Positions 17,331-24,659 of a DNA stretch of 64,000 nt are shown here, one piece after another. This DNA is from JBNKDD01 sp050288085 (lineage in GTDB: Bacteria > Chloroflexota > Anaerolineae > Aggregatilineales > UBA3940). Location: positions 1-64,000 of the forward strand of contig JBNKDD010000001.1 of the NCBI GenBank assembly GCA_050288085.1, read 5' to 3'. Positions within the stretch are counted from its first letter, which is position 1; every line of letters starts with the position of its first letter. The notes beneath the pieces are model-generated. The model ran no database searches, was not told the origin of the DNA, and worked only from the letters and a program-made list of their open reading frames with translations. A program made the position numbers and the translations under genes.

Positions 17331-18335
17331 ATGACCGATACAGAAGTAACACAAACATACCGGGAAACGCCGACTTTGGCTAAGTTTATCCGGGCCAATG
17401 GCACCCAACTTGGTATTCTGGCTGTTTTTATCTTGCTATGGATTTTCTTCATTATCTCTGCGCCTGACACCTTCCTTGCCCCGCAAATCTATTACGCGTT
17501 TATGTCCACCATCCCCTTCTTTGCTATCATGGCAATGCCGCTCACATTAGCGGTTATTGCGGGGGAAATGGACTTATCCTTCACATCTATTATGGCAATC
17601 GGTATGGTGGCCTTTATCATAGCCTATGATGCGACAAGCAGCATTGCGCTGGCCTTTATTGCTGCCTTGCTGATTGGGCTTGCGGCGGGCTTCCTGAATG
17701 GCGTAATCGTGGTGAAGTTTGGGATACCTTCCCTGGTGGCAACAATTGGTACCCAATTCTTCTGGAGAGGCGCTGTCCTGGTGCTCTCAGAAGGAAGAAG
17801 CGGCTCGCTGGGATATACCAAAGACTCCTTACTGCACCCGGTTCTGGTTGGTAAAGTTGGGGGCGTCTTTCCTATGCAGATGGCCTGGCTGCTTATTGTA
17901 GCAGTAGCCATGTGGGTGCTGCTCAACCGGCACCGTTTTGGATCCCATGTATTTTTGATCGGTGACAATGAAAACTCCGCCAGCTTAATGGGGGTCAATG
18001 CCGGTCGAGTGCGCATCATCATCTTCTCGTTGATCGGGTTGATCTCAGCTTTTGCCGGGGTAGTCGCCAGTCTGTACGTGACTTATTTCTGGCCGAGCCT
18101 GGGCGATGGTTATCTGCTGCGCACCCTGGCCTCAGTCTTTTTGGGGGGGACATCTGTATTTGGTGGCACCGGTACGATCTTCGGAACCTTTATCGGGGCT
18201 TTCATCATCGGTGCTATCGAAGCTGCTACTGTCGCCATCGGTTTGACCGGTTTCTGGACACAGTTGATCTACGGCTTGATTATTGTCGCATCAGTAATCA
18301 TGCACAGCTACCTGCGTCGAGGTCTGAAAAAATAG
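17331..18335 (+). CDS. Sugar ABC transporter permease (RbsC/CUT2 type)
   Basis: This 334-residue integral membrane protein has about eight to ten hydrophobic segments. The family motif region shows LTLAVIAGEMDLSFTSIMA near residue 70, GLAAGFLNGVIVVKFGIPSL, and a C-terminal VFGGTGTIFGTFIGAF. It would homodimerise with the single-domain ATPase and receive sugar from the lipoprotein encoded at 15195-16406. It is the last intact gene of the pentose locus. Confidence 0.93.
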   Translation: MTDTEVTQTYRETPTLAKFIRANGTQLGILAVFILLWIFFIISAPDTFLAPQIYYAFMSTIPFFAIMAMPLTLAVIAGEMDLSFTSIMAIGMVAFIIAYDATSSIALAFIAALLIGLAAGFLNGVIVVKFGIPSLVATIGTQFFWRGAVLVLSEGRSGSLGYTKDSLLHPVLVGKVGGVFPMQMAWLLIVAVAMWVLLNRHRFGSHVFLIGDNENSASLMGVNAGRVRIIIFSLIGLISAFAGVVASLYVTYFWPSLGDGYLLRTLASVFLGGTSVFGGTGTIFGTFIGAFIIGAIEAATVAIGLTGFWTQLIYGLIIVASVIMHSYLRRGLKK

Positions 18336-18349
18336 TTGAATGGGGGACG

Positions 18350-18466
18350 TTGGTAGAAAAATTTGTATGGATGGCCTGGCTGATCTTTCAAGTCGGTCAG
18401 CCGGGCGATGTTCCCGGCGAAGATGTTGTTAAACTGCCCCATCGTTTTATGAACGTTTGTCGGCAG
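18350..18466 (+). pseudogene. C-terminal fragment of a second AraD-type gene
   Basis: The frame from 18350 reads VEKFVWMAWLIFQVGQPGD and then GEDVVKLPHRFMNVCRQ. This aligns without gaps to the last 39 residues of the intact epimerase (VEEIARTVWIALQMGQPDE and DEDVAKLHHRYTNVYGQ). No N-terminal part, start or RBS exists, since the fragment begins 14 bases after the permease stop. It looks like a leftover of a duplicated or rearranged araD. The frame runs on to 18607 without further similarity. Confidence 0.8.
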
Positions 18467-18543
18467 CGCAGCAAACAGGACGATTTATTCGATGTAGAAA
18501 CCTCCTCATTTACTACAACCTGTTGTGTCGGGGATATACGTAA

Positions 18544-18589
18544 AACCCCGTTGGGATCCTCTTCTTCTCCTGACGGGGTTCCTTTTATT
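18544..18589 (+). terminator. Terminator of the pentose locus
   Basis: AACCCCGT (18544-18551) pairs with ACGGGGTT (18573-18580), followed by CCTTTTATT. The loop is long (21 bases). It sits between the araD remnant and the convergent ACT-domain gene, so it may work for both strands. Confidence 0.7.
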
Positions 18590-18596
18590 GCCTGTC

Positions 18597-18974
18597 CTAA
18601 TCTTTAATACAATGACCTGCCGCCTGGAGCGCATTAACAGCCTGCTCTAAAGTATTAGCCTTAACTAACAGGTAATCGGTATCAAAGGTGGAAATCGCAA
18701 AGATGCTGATCTTTGCTTCTGCTAATGGTGTTGCAAGAGAAGCCAATACACCGGTAAGCGAAAAGTCCAATACTGCATCAACTTTCAATATACGCCAATC
18801 GCCTTCAGACTGTACGGTGGTGGGGGTGTCAACCTGCGGGCACACAATGGAGAGTTCATCGGAGGTGCGCGTAACAGCGTGAAAGTCACTCTGTGTGGCC
18901 CATGTGGGAATATCTGCTGCCGGGTCAAGGCGGCAGATGCTGTAGACTTCAGGTAGGATTGCTAAATTCATCAC
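18597..18974 (-). CDS. ACT-domain small-molecule sensor protein
   Basis: This 125-residue protein is built of two ACT-like halves, as in stand-alone regulatory proteins related to aspartate kinase ACT modules. DELSIVCPQ ends the first strand-rich part, and GVLASLATPLAEAKISIFAI is the classic ACT helix-strand. Such domains bind amino acids or similar ligands. No enzyme domain is fused. It starts at ATG 18974 (a second ATG is at 18971) and is convergent with the sugar locus. The target is unknown. Confidence 0.8.
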   Translation of the reverse strand: MMNLAILPEVYSICRLDPAADIPTWATQSDFHAVTRTSDELSIVCPQVDTPTTVQSEGDWRILKVDAVLDFSLTGVLASLATPLAEAKISIFAISTFDTDYLLVKANTLEQAVNALQAAGHCIKD

Positions 18975-19063
18975 TCGTTTCTCCGCGGTATCCTGTATTC
19001 AAAATCTACTATAAATCGAGTTTTGTATTCGCGCCCGACCATGCTATCATTGGAGGTGTATTC

Positions 19064-19096
19064 ATGGTTACACTTCGGGCTGGGTTGTGTAACCAT
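19064..19096. repeat. 10-bp inverted repeat over the recombinase leader
   Basis: ATGGTTACAC (19064-19073) and GTGTAACCAT (19087-19096) are exact inverted copies with a 13-base spacer, 18 bases before the recombinase start. In RNA this would form a hairpin covering the leader-peptide start codon. In DNA it could be an operator or a recombinase binding site. Confidence 0.75.
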
Positions 19097-19117
19097 AAAG
19101 ATCGGGAGACATTATGA
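19064..19117 (+). CDS. 17-residue leader peptide coupled to the recombinase
   Basis: A TTGGAGGTG sequence seven or so bases upstream gives the ATG at 19064 a strong RBS. The 17-codon frame MVTLRAGLCNHKDRETL ends in a TGA that overlaps the recombinase start codon (ATGA at 19114-19117). This overlap suggests translational coupling. The ATG lies inside a 10-bp inverted repeat, so its translation could be controlled by RNA folding. Confidence 0.5.
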   Translation: MVTLRAGLCNHKDRETL

Positions 19118-20142
19118 CAGACGAAAAAGCACTTATTCCTGTTGAACCTCACGAAATAATCTTTTCACAAGGTGTTGAGCATGTCCTTGCGATTGTATCA
19201 GACTTCGCAGTTCGAGAGGCGGTCGACTCGTGGCTGCGGGCAACGACTGATCACAGCAGTCCACGCTTCGATGATCTGCTCCGGGATAAAGCTCGTCCGG
19301 TCTGCGAGTTTTTTGAGTTTGTAGGCAAGACTCCTGACAAGGTCACCCCTCATGATGTAAAAGAGTATTACGAAATTTTGAGTCAGCGCGATCTCACCGA
19401 GGGGACGGTCTACGCGATGCTGTCTCGCATCTCATCATTCTATCGTTGGTTGGGCGATCTTCCGACATTTAAGGGCCGGATAGTCAATCCGGTAGCCGCA
19501 GCCCGTCCCAAAGCGCCTAAGCCTTATCAATCGGAAAGCACCAAATCGCTAACCGATGACGAGGTGCGCGCCTTGGTAACTGTGATCCGGGAATATGCCG
19601 AATCGGGGAGTGTGGTGGGCAAGCGCGATTATGCGATGTTTGTCACCTATCTCCTGACTGGCTTGCGGCGGGCAGAGGTGGCGCGGCTCCGTTGGGACAA
19701 TGTTCATCTCGATGGCTTTTCTCCGACGATTACCTTCCGGGCAAAAGGTGGGAGTGTCATTACCCGCGAAATAGACGAACGTATCCGTGATGCTATCCTG
19801 GATTATCTTCGCGTGTCGGGGCGGCTGGATCGGATGAAGCCCGATTCGCCCCTGTGGACAAGTCATGACCGGGCGAACCTCAAGCCGGGCGTGCAACTGA
19901 CCAGTCACGCTTTTGCTAAGAATCTGAAAAAGTACGCAGAGCAAGCCGGTTTGAGCCACATCCACTTACACCAGACACGGCACACCTATGCGCGTATTGT
20001 CGCCGACCAAACCGGCAGCCTGATCGAAACCCAGGACGCCTTAGGGCACGTCAACGCAGCCACGACGCGGGTCTATGTCCAGCGGGTTGGTATCAAAAAG
20101 GATAAGCATGGCGACAAGGTTGCCCGGAGACTTGGTCTATAA
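19114..20142 (+). CDS. Tyrosine recombinase / integrase
   Basis: This 342-residue protein has a SAM-like N-terminal core-binding domain (about 25-115) and a C-terminal catalytic domain. Catalytic residues seen are Arg in LTGLRRAEVARLRW (about 185), the box HLHQTRHTYAR (about 284-294, HQTRH where HxLRH is usual), the later His in LGHVNAATTRVY and the nucleophilic Tyr near 320. It could be a domesticated Xer-like resolvase or a relic of a mobile element. No attachment site, excisionase or cargo is evident nearby. It has its own GGGAG RBS and overlaps a 17-codon leader. Confidence 0.9.
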   Translation: MTDEKALIPVEPHEIIFSQGVEHVLAIVSDFAVREAVDSWLRATTDHSSPRFDDLLRDKARPVCEFFEFVGKTPDKVTPHDVKEYYEILSQRDLTEGTVYAMLSRISSFYRWLGDLPTFKGRIVNPVAAARPKAPKPYQSESTKSLTDDEVRALVTVIREYAESGSVVGKRDYAMFVTYLLTGLRRAEVARLRWDNVHLDGFSPTITFRAKGGSVITREIDERIRDAILDYLRVSGRLDRMKPDSPLWTSHDRANLKPGVQLTSHAFAKNLKKYAEQAGLSHIHLHQTRHTYARIVADQTGSLIETQDALGHVNAATTRVYVQRVGIKKDKHGDKVARRLGL

Positions 20143-20291
20143 CAAAAATTTTACACTCTGGCAATATCCTGTAAACATATTTCATTTAAGTTAGGATCGT
20201 GCAGGATTAATTTACCATCTGCTGGTCGCTTTGTTGATTCTTGTTTTATATTCAACATACCACAAAGATGGTTTGATGCGGAGTGATGGAG

Positions 20292-20789
20292 ATGGCTGAC
20301 GAAAAGAAGAGACGAACCCGGTTGATTGGCGGTGTTGTTCTGTTGCAAGTTGTTATGCTGCTGGCCGTTTTCTGGCTGGGCGTATATTCCGAGCGTCATA
20401 TTATGAGCATGAATGACCAGGGGCCGAACCAACCGGGTGGACAGGTCAACGGTGCGCCTGGTCAGCCGCCAAATCCGCAGCAGGCCCCGGTGGCACAGCA
20501 GCTTCCTCCGGGCCTGACGGAACCGCCCCAGGTGATCGGCCATTTGGCCCGAATTGATCCGGGTGGTTTTGATGTTCTCACCGAACGGGGCCCGCGCCCG
20601 ATTCTAATCGACGAAGAGACTTTATTCCGCGATCACGAAGGGAATGCCATTGCGCTGGGCGATTTGCAGCAGGGATATCTTCTGGCGATCTATGGGAACC
20701 CCGCTTCGGGGCAACAGGCCCTGATCTCAACAGAGGTGGTGCTGCTGCCACCACCTCTGCAAGAAGGTCAACTACCTCAACAACCGTGA
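20292..20789 (+). CDS. Single-pass membrane protein with Pro-rich linker
   Basis: From the ATG at 20292 (eight bases after GGAG; GTG 20283 and ATG 20286 are alternatives) the product has 165 residues. A basic N-terminus (DEKKRRTR) precedes one helix (about 10-33). A Gln/Pro/Gly-rich extracytoplasmic linker (about 45-80) and a small beta-type domain (about 85-150; VIGHLARIDPGGFDVLTERG) follow. The last part resembles DUF5666-like folds in layout only. Function is unknown. It converges with the TIR-like gene, leaving almost no gap. Confidence 0.7.
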   Translation: MADEKKRRTRLIGGVVLLQVVMLLAVFWLGVYSERHIMSMNDQGPNQPGGQVNGAPGQPPNPQQAPVAQQLPPGLTEPPQVIGHLARIDPGGFDVLTERGPRPILIDEETLFRDHEGNAIALGDLQQGYLLAIYGNPASGQQALISTEVVLLPPPLQEGQLPQQP

Positions 20790-20792
20790 TTG

Positions 20793-21440
20793 TTAACTGG
20801 AAAGTGCCTGGAGCATGGCCCGGAAGGCCGTTTTGTAGTTGGCTGCAAAGTCAAAGCGTGGACTACGGCGGATAACGTCGGGTGGCTCGACCACATCAAT
20901 TTGTGCACCCACGATTGGCTTACGATTCTGTTTGAAGAACTGTAAACCCTGGATGACGGCGTCTTCGGCAACAGCCGCCTGGGACAGCACCACCACCATA
21001 TGGCTGCATTCCAATAAGCCGGGGTTGACACCACTGGCCCATGCCTGGTTAAGCGCTTCAGGTGTCTCATCAAACCAGGCCGGAATCCCGGAGCGACTGA
21101 GGTCTTCCGCTAATTTCTTGGCGATCTCAAAATCGACCGGCGCATAATTGATGAAGGCCGCAAAGCGAGCCTTTGGCTTCCGTCCGCCTTTTCCCTTGGG
21201 TTGTGACTGCGCGCCAAGCATCTGGCCCACATCGGGTTTGCTGAGATTATGGTGCGCCTCGGTGCGCCCCATGCGGAAGACGGTATTTCCGCAGACTTCA
21301 CACTCGCCGCGTGTGCCGGGAGCGCCCCGCCGCGTCCAGACCGGTTGGGGATTCTGCATGAAGGTCTTCTCTTTGCAATGGACACAATAAGCTTCGATTT
21401 CTTCAGGTTCAAGAATGTCGTCTTCTTCAGGATAATCCAC
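20793..21440 (-). CDS. Zinc-ribbon (DUF5679-like) / TIR-like protein
   Basis: I choose the GTG at 21440, preceded by AAGGGAAAG, giving 215 residues (the frame is open to 21503). An N-terminal treble of Cys pairs (YCVHCKEKTFMQNPQPVW, then CEVCGNTVFRMGRT) is a DUF5679-type zinc ribbon. A Lys/Gly-rich linker and a TIR-like domain (about 90-185) follow, with RFAAFINYAPVDFEIAKKL, GIPAWFDE and MVVVLSQAAVAEDAVIQG. At the place where NAD-cleaving TIR domains carry Glu, this one seems to have Gly, so it may be a binding or scaffold domain. It follows mutY in the same direction, with 78 bases between. Confidence 0.75.
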   Translation of the reverse strand: MDYPEEDDILEPEEIEAYCVHCKEKTFMQNPQPVWTRRGAPGTRGECEVCGNTVFRMGRTEAHHNLSKPDVGQMLGAQSQPKGKGGRKPKARFAAFINYAPVDFEIAKKLAEDLSRSGIPAWFDETPEALNQAWASGVNPGLLECSHMVVVLSQAAVAEDAVIQGLQFFKQNRKPIVGAQIDVVEPPDVIRRSPRFDFAANYKTAFRAMLQALSS

Positions 21441-21521
21441 GATACTTTCCCTTCTGCCGCGTAGAATTCCCACACAGTATGCCCTAACGGGACCGGATTG
21501 CACAAACTCCGTGAGCGGCGA

Positions 21522-22619
21522 TCAGTCTAAGTTCATACTCAATTGACCGCCACCTTTACGCAGCAGGTCGATAATTTGTTGGTCGGTTGAGGGGAAGGCA
21601 TACCGGCCCAGGTCGTCAAGTGTGGCCCAAATCCAATCGGCGCATTCAATCGCCTGGGGTTCGCCGCTGACATGTTCGCATTCGAAAACAAACAATGTGA
21701 TCCGAAAATGCGTGTAAGCGTGTTTCACCGTTGCGATTTGTGGCCCAACCCGGATATCAATTCCCAGCTCCTCCTGAATCTCACGGCGTAGACATTCAGG
21801 CAGCGATTCGCCCGGCTCGCGCTTTCCGCCGGGAAATTCCCACAGACCACCCAGCATTCCATTAAGCGGGCGCTGTGCGATGATGAACCGGCCATCATCC
21901 CGCCGGATCACCCCGGCAGTGACATCATAGTGCGGCGTTTTGGCCTTCGGGCTTTTGACCGGGCGCTGAGTCTGTACGCCTGCCTGATATGCCCGGCAGT
22001 GGTCCGCTGCCGGACATGATTCGCACTGAGGTGATCGCGGGGTGCATATCCGGCGGCCAAGCTCCATCAAGCCTTCGTTCCAGGATGCCGCCTGCCCGTT
22101 AGGAAGAATTTCTTCCGCGAGTTCCCATAAAGCTCGTTTGGTAGCGGATTGGGCGACATCATCCTCGATATTAAACACCCGCGTCAGGATGCGGATCACG
22201 TTACCGTCCAGCACCGGGACATTCTCCCCAAAGGCAAAGCTGGCGACTGCTCCTGCTGTATAACGCCCTACGCCGGGTAATTCCTGGAGTCTCTCCGCAT
22301 TCTGTGGAAATTCTCCGCCAAGCTCTTCAACCACCATTTGCGCCGCGCGATGCAGGTTGCGGGCACGGCTGTAATACCCCAGCCCTTCCCACAGTTTCAA
22401 CACCTCATCGAGCGATGCTGCGGCGAGGTCTTGCACGGTCGGGAAGCACTCGACGAAACGCTGGTAATATGGGATCACCGTCGTAACCTGCGTCTGTTGG
22501 AGCATGATCTCCGACAGCCAGATCACGTAAGGGTCTTTGGTGCGCCGCCAGGGGAGATCGGCTTTGTTCGCCTCAAACCAATCGATCAGCGCGGTGTGGA
22601 GTGCAGAATTGTTATCCAT
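21522..22619 (-). CDS. mutY: A/G-specific adenine DNA glycosylase
   Basis: The ATG at 22619 gives 365 residues and overlaps the end of maf by eight bases (the frame is open to an ATG at 22661). MutY removes A opposite 8-oxoG. Visible features are LPWRRTKDPYVIWLSE and IMLQQTQV (catalytic Glu), the helix-hairpin-helix LPGVGRYTAGAV, the catalytic Asp in VPVLDGNVIRIL, and the 4Fe-4S motif C-x6-C-x2-C-x5-C (CTPRSPQCESCPAADHC). A C-terminal NUDIX-like 8-oxoG recognition domain (GLWEFPGGKREPGES) completes it. It sits in a genome-maintenance operon with maf and tag. Confidence 0.95.
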   Translation of the reverse strand: MDNNSALHTALIDWFEANKADLPWRRTKDPYVIWLSEIMLQQTQVTTVIPYYQRFVECFPTVQDLAAASLDEVLKLWEGLGYYSRARNLHRAAQMVVEELGGEFPQNAERLQELPGVGRYTAGAVASFAFGENVPVLDGNVIRILTRVFNIEDDVAQSATKRALWELAEEILPNGQAASWNEGLMELGRRICTPRSPQCESCPAADHCRAYQAGVQTQRPVKSPKAKTPHYDVTAGVIRRDDGRFIIAQRPLNGMLGGLWEFPGGKREPGESLPECLRREIQEELGIDIRVGPQIATVKHAYTHFRITLFVFECEHVSGEPQAIECADWIWATLDDLGRYAFPSTDQQIIDLLRKGGGQLSMNLD

Positions 22620-23271
22620 TATGGTGATTGGAAAGGATACGCTCGTAAACCGGGCAGGCATAAGTCAGAGCAGCCTGGCAAGTTGAGGGGACGTTCCGAG
22701 ACGGCGTGATCCCCCATTGCCCCAGCATCCGGGTGACATGACACAGTGGGAATCCCATCACATTGGCGAAACAATGCTCGAACGCTTCCACCGGATGAAA
22801 GCCAGGGTGCTGAATGGCATAAGACCCGGCCTTATCAAATGGGTCGCCGGTCTCGATATAGGCATCCATCTCAGCATTGGTATAGGGACGCATCTTGACC
22901 GGGCTGATGGCGCATTCGGACAGCCTCCGCCCTGTCACCGTATCAAGCAGGGTGACGGCGGTGTAAACGTGGTGATGGAGATCTCGCAATCTGAGCAGGA
23001 CAGACCGTGCATCTGCCACATCGACCGGTTTACCCAGCACTTCATCACCGTTGACGACGATGGTATCGGCAGCGATGATCAGGGCCTCCCCATCGAGCAT
23101 GTTGGCGGCGGCCTGTGCTTTCTCTCGGCTTAGACGGTTGGCGTAATCTAATGGAGATTCGCCGGGGTGACGCTGTTCATCTGTATGTGTGACGATAATC
23201 TCAAATTCGATACCCAGCAGCGACAGAAGTTCGCGCCGCCGGACTGATTGCGAAGCCAGGAATAATTTCAT
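22612..23271 (-). CDS. maf: Maf family nucleotide pyrophosphatase
   Basis: The 219-residue product starts LFLASQSVRRRELLSLLGI, the Maf signature loop, with Val where Pro is usual (SxSPRR). It also has AADTIVVNGDEVLGKP and PFDKAGSYAIQ. Maf proteins hydrolyse dTTP/UTP or modified nucleotides and so clean the nucleotide pool. The C-terminal 25 residues extend beyond the normal domain. The start overlaps the tag stop by four bases (ATGA), and the end overlaps the mutY start, so the three genes are translationally coupled. Confidence 0.93.
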   Translation of the reverse strand: MKLFLASQSVRRRELLSLLGIEFEIIVTHTDEQRHPGESPLDYANRLSREKAQAAANMLDGEALIIAADTIVVNGDEVLGKPVDVADARSVLLRLRDLHHHVYTAVTLLDTVTGRRLSECAISPVKMRPYTNAEMDAYIETGDPFDKAGSYAIQHPGFHPVEAFEHCFANVMGFPLCHVTRMLGQWGITPSRNVPSTCQAALTYACPVYERILSNHHNG

Positions 23272-23837
23272 AAAAGTTCTTTATACCGGAAGCAGCTCGT
23301 GATGTGATCGTTCACCATACCGGCGGCTTGCATCAGGGCATAGCAGATGGTTGGTCCAACGAAGCTAAAGCCGCGCTGCTTCAGGTCTTTGCTCATGGCT
23401 TCAGATTCGGGAGTGATGGCCGGTATATCTTGCAATGTTTCCCATGAATTTTGAATAGTCTGCCCACCGGCAAACTGCCAGATGTACGCATCGAAGCTGC
23501 CGAATGATTCCTGCACATTCAGGAACGCCTGTGCATTCTGAACGGCAGCCCGGATTTTGAGCTTGTTGCGGATCAGGCCATGATTTAAGAGAAGCGCCTG
23601 TATTTTGTCTTCGCCGTAATTAGCGACGATCTCCGGTTGGAAATTATCAAATGCCACCCGGTAATGATCGCGTTTACGCAAGATGGTGATCCAGCTTAAC
23701 CCGGCCTGAGTTCCTTCCAACACCAGGAACTCGAACCAAAGCCGGTCATCATGCACCGGCACGCCCCATTCTTTGTCGTGATAGTCGATATAGAGCGGGT
23801 CTGATCCGGCCCACTCACAGCGATGTTGGGTGGTCAT
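23268..23837 (-). CDS. tag: DNA-3-methyladenine glycosylase I
   Basis: This 189-residue protein is of typical Tag length. The zinc ligands are seen as Cys7 in HRCEWAGSDP, His20 in DYHDKEWG, and the C-terminal HITSCFRY. The base-recognition segment LEGTQAGLSWITIL is intact. It excises 3-methyladenine from alkylated DNA. It lies nine bases after the HEAT-repeat gene and overlaps maf. Confidence 0.95.
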   Translation of the reverse strand: MTTQHRCEWAGSDPLYIDYHDKEWGVPVHDDRLWFEFLVLEGTQAGLSWITILRKRDHYRVAFDNFQPEIVANYGEDKIQALLLNHGLIRNKLKIRAAVQNAQAFLNVQESFGSFDAYIWQFAGGQTIQNSWETLQDIPAITPESEAMSKDLKQRGFSFVGPTICYALMQAAGMVNDHITSCFRYKELL

Positions 23838-23845
23838 GGCTTCCC

Positions 23846-24427
23846 CTATTCAAGCTGATGGATCGCGTTTGCCGCGGTACGGCGCACTTTGCTGTTTGAG
23901 TCGCGCAGGGCTGCTTTCAACGCATCAACCGCTAAACGATCTCCTAATTGTCCCAATGTTTTGGCCGCCGCCACTCGCACACGCCAGCTCTCATCCTCAC
24001 GGAGCAAACCGATCAGGGGCTGGAGTGCATCGTTCTCTCCGATCTTGCCCAGCGCATAGGCGATTGACTGCCGCACATCAACACTGCTGTCCGGTAGTAC
24101 CCCGATCAGATCGTGCACGGCTGCCCCATCGCCAATGTTCCCCAATGCCCAGACAACATTGCAGCGGACATTATCGTCTGAATCGTAGAGGGCTGTCAGT
24201 AAATCCGGTACGGCAGCCGCCAGACCGATCATACCTAATTCCCAGGCGGCATTGCTACGTTGAGCCGGATCATTGCTGTGTAAACTCTCCAGTGGGATCT
24301 GAAGCACTTCTTTTCCCATTCGCCTCAAGGTCCGTGCTGCTGCCTCGCGGATATGATCATCGGCATGGCGCAGTGCTTCGAGCAGTTCGGGAATGGGAGA
24401 TTTTTCATTGCCGTCGTGATTTGACAC
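23846..24427 (-). CDS. HEAT-repeat protein (PBS-lyase-like repeats)
   Basis: The 193-residue product consists of about six short HEAT repeats of roughly 30 residues. Each has an A-x-x-L-G-x-(I/L) core, for example AAWELGMIG, VVWALGNIG, IAYALGKIG and AAKTLGQLG. Such proteins act as scaffolds or, in phycobilisome organisms, as bilin lyases; no lyase context exists here. As the first gene of the tag-maf-mutY unit it may bind a repair partner, which is inference. Two longer HEAT proteins are found at 50.8-52.8 kb. Confidence 0.88.
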   Translation of the reverse strand: MSNHDGNEKSPIPELLEALRHADDHIREAAARTLRRMGKEVLQIPLESLHSNDPAQRSNAAWELGMIGLAAAVPDLLTALYDSDDNVRCNVVWALGNIGDGAAVHDLIGVLPDSSVDVRQSIAYALGKIGENDALQPLIGLLREDESWRVRVAAAKTLGQLGDRLAVDALKAALRDSNSKVRRTAANAIHQLE

Positions 24428-24659
24428 CTATATACCTTCCTTTCATATGCGGGACTTTATAATACCGTTAAGTCGATTAGTGTTCTAAAATTGTTCTCAC
24501 TGGGTTACAATTGCAGAGAGTTTTCTTTTATCTGAGTTGATTGAGTTGGGCCAGACGATAGATTTTTATAGCCCAACTGCATAGGAATTAGACAAGGTTT
24601 CGAAAACCAAAGGTTTATAACGATTATCTAGTTCCACTTAAAGCGTAACGAGGAAAATC

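Noticed and set aside
18893..19117. A 74-codon plus-strand frame ahead of the recombinase
   Set aside because: Its first part is antisense to the ACT-domain gene; only the last 17 codons, with their own RBS, are kept as a possible leader peptide.
19114..20142. An integrated element or integron around the recombinase
   Set aside because: No direct repeats, attachment site in the single tRNA, cassette array, excisionase or phage genes were seen next to it.
23830..24462. Plus-strand 210-codon frame opposite the HEAT gene
   Set aside because: It is Arg/Pro/His/Cys-rich, antisense to clear HEAT repeats, and without an RBS.
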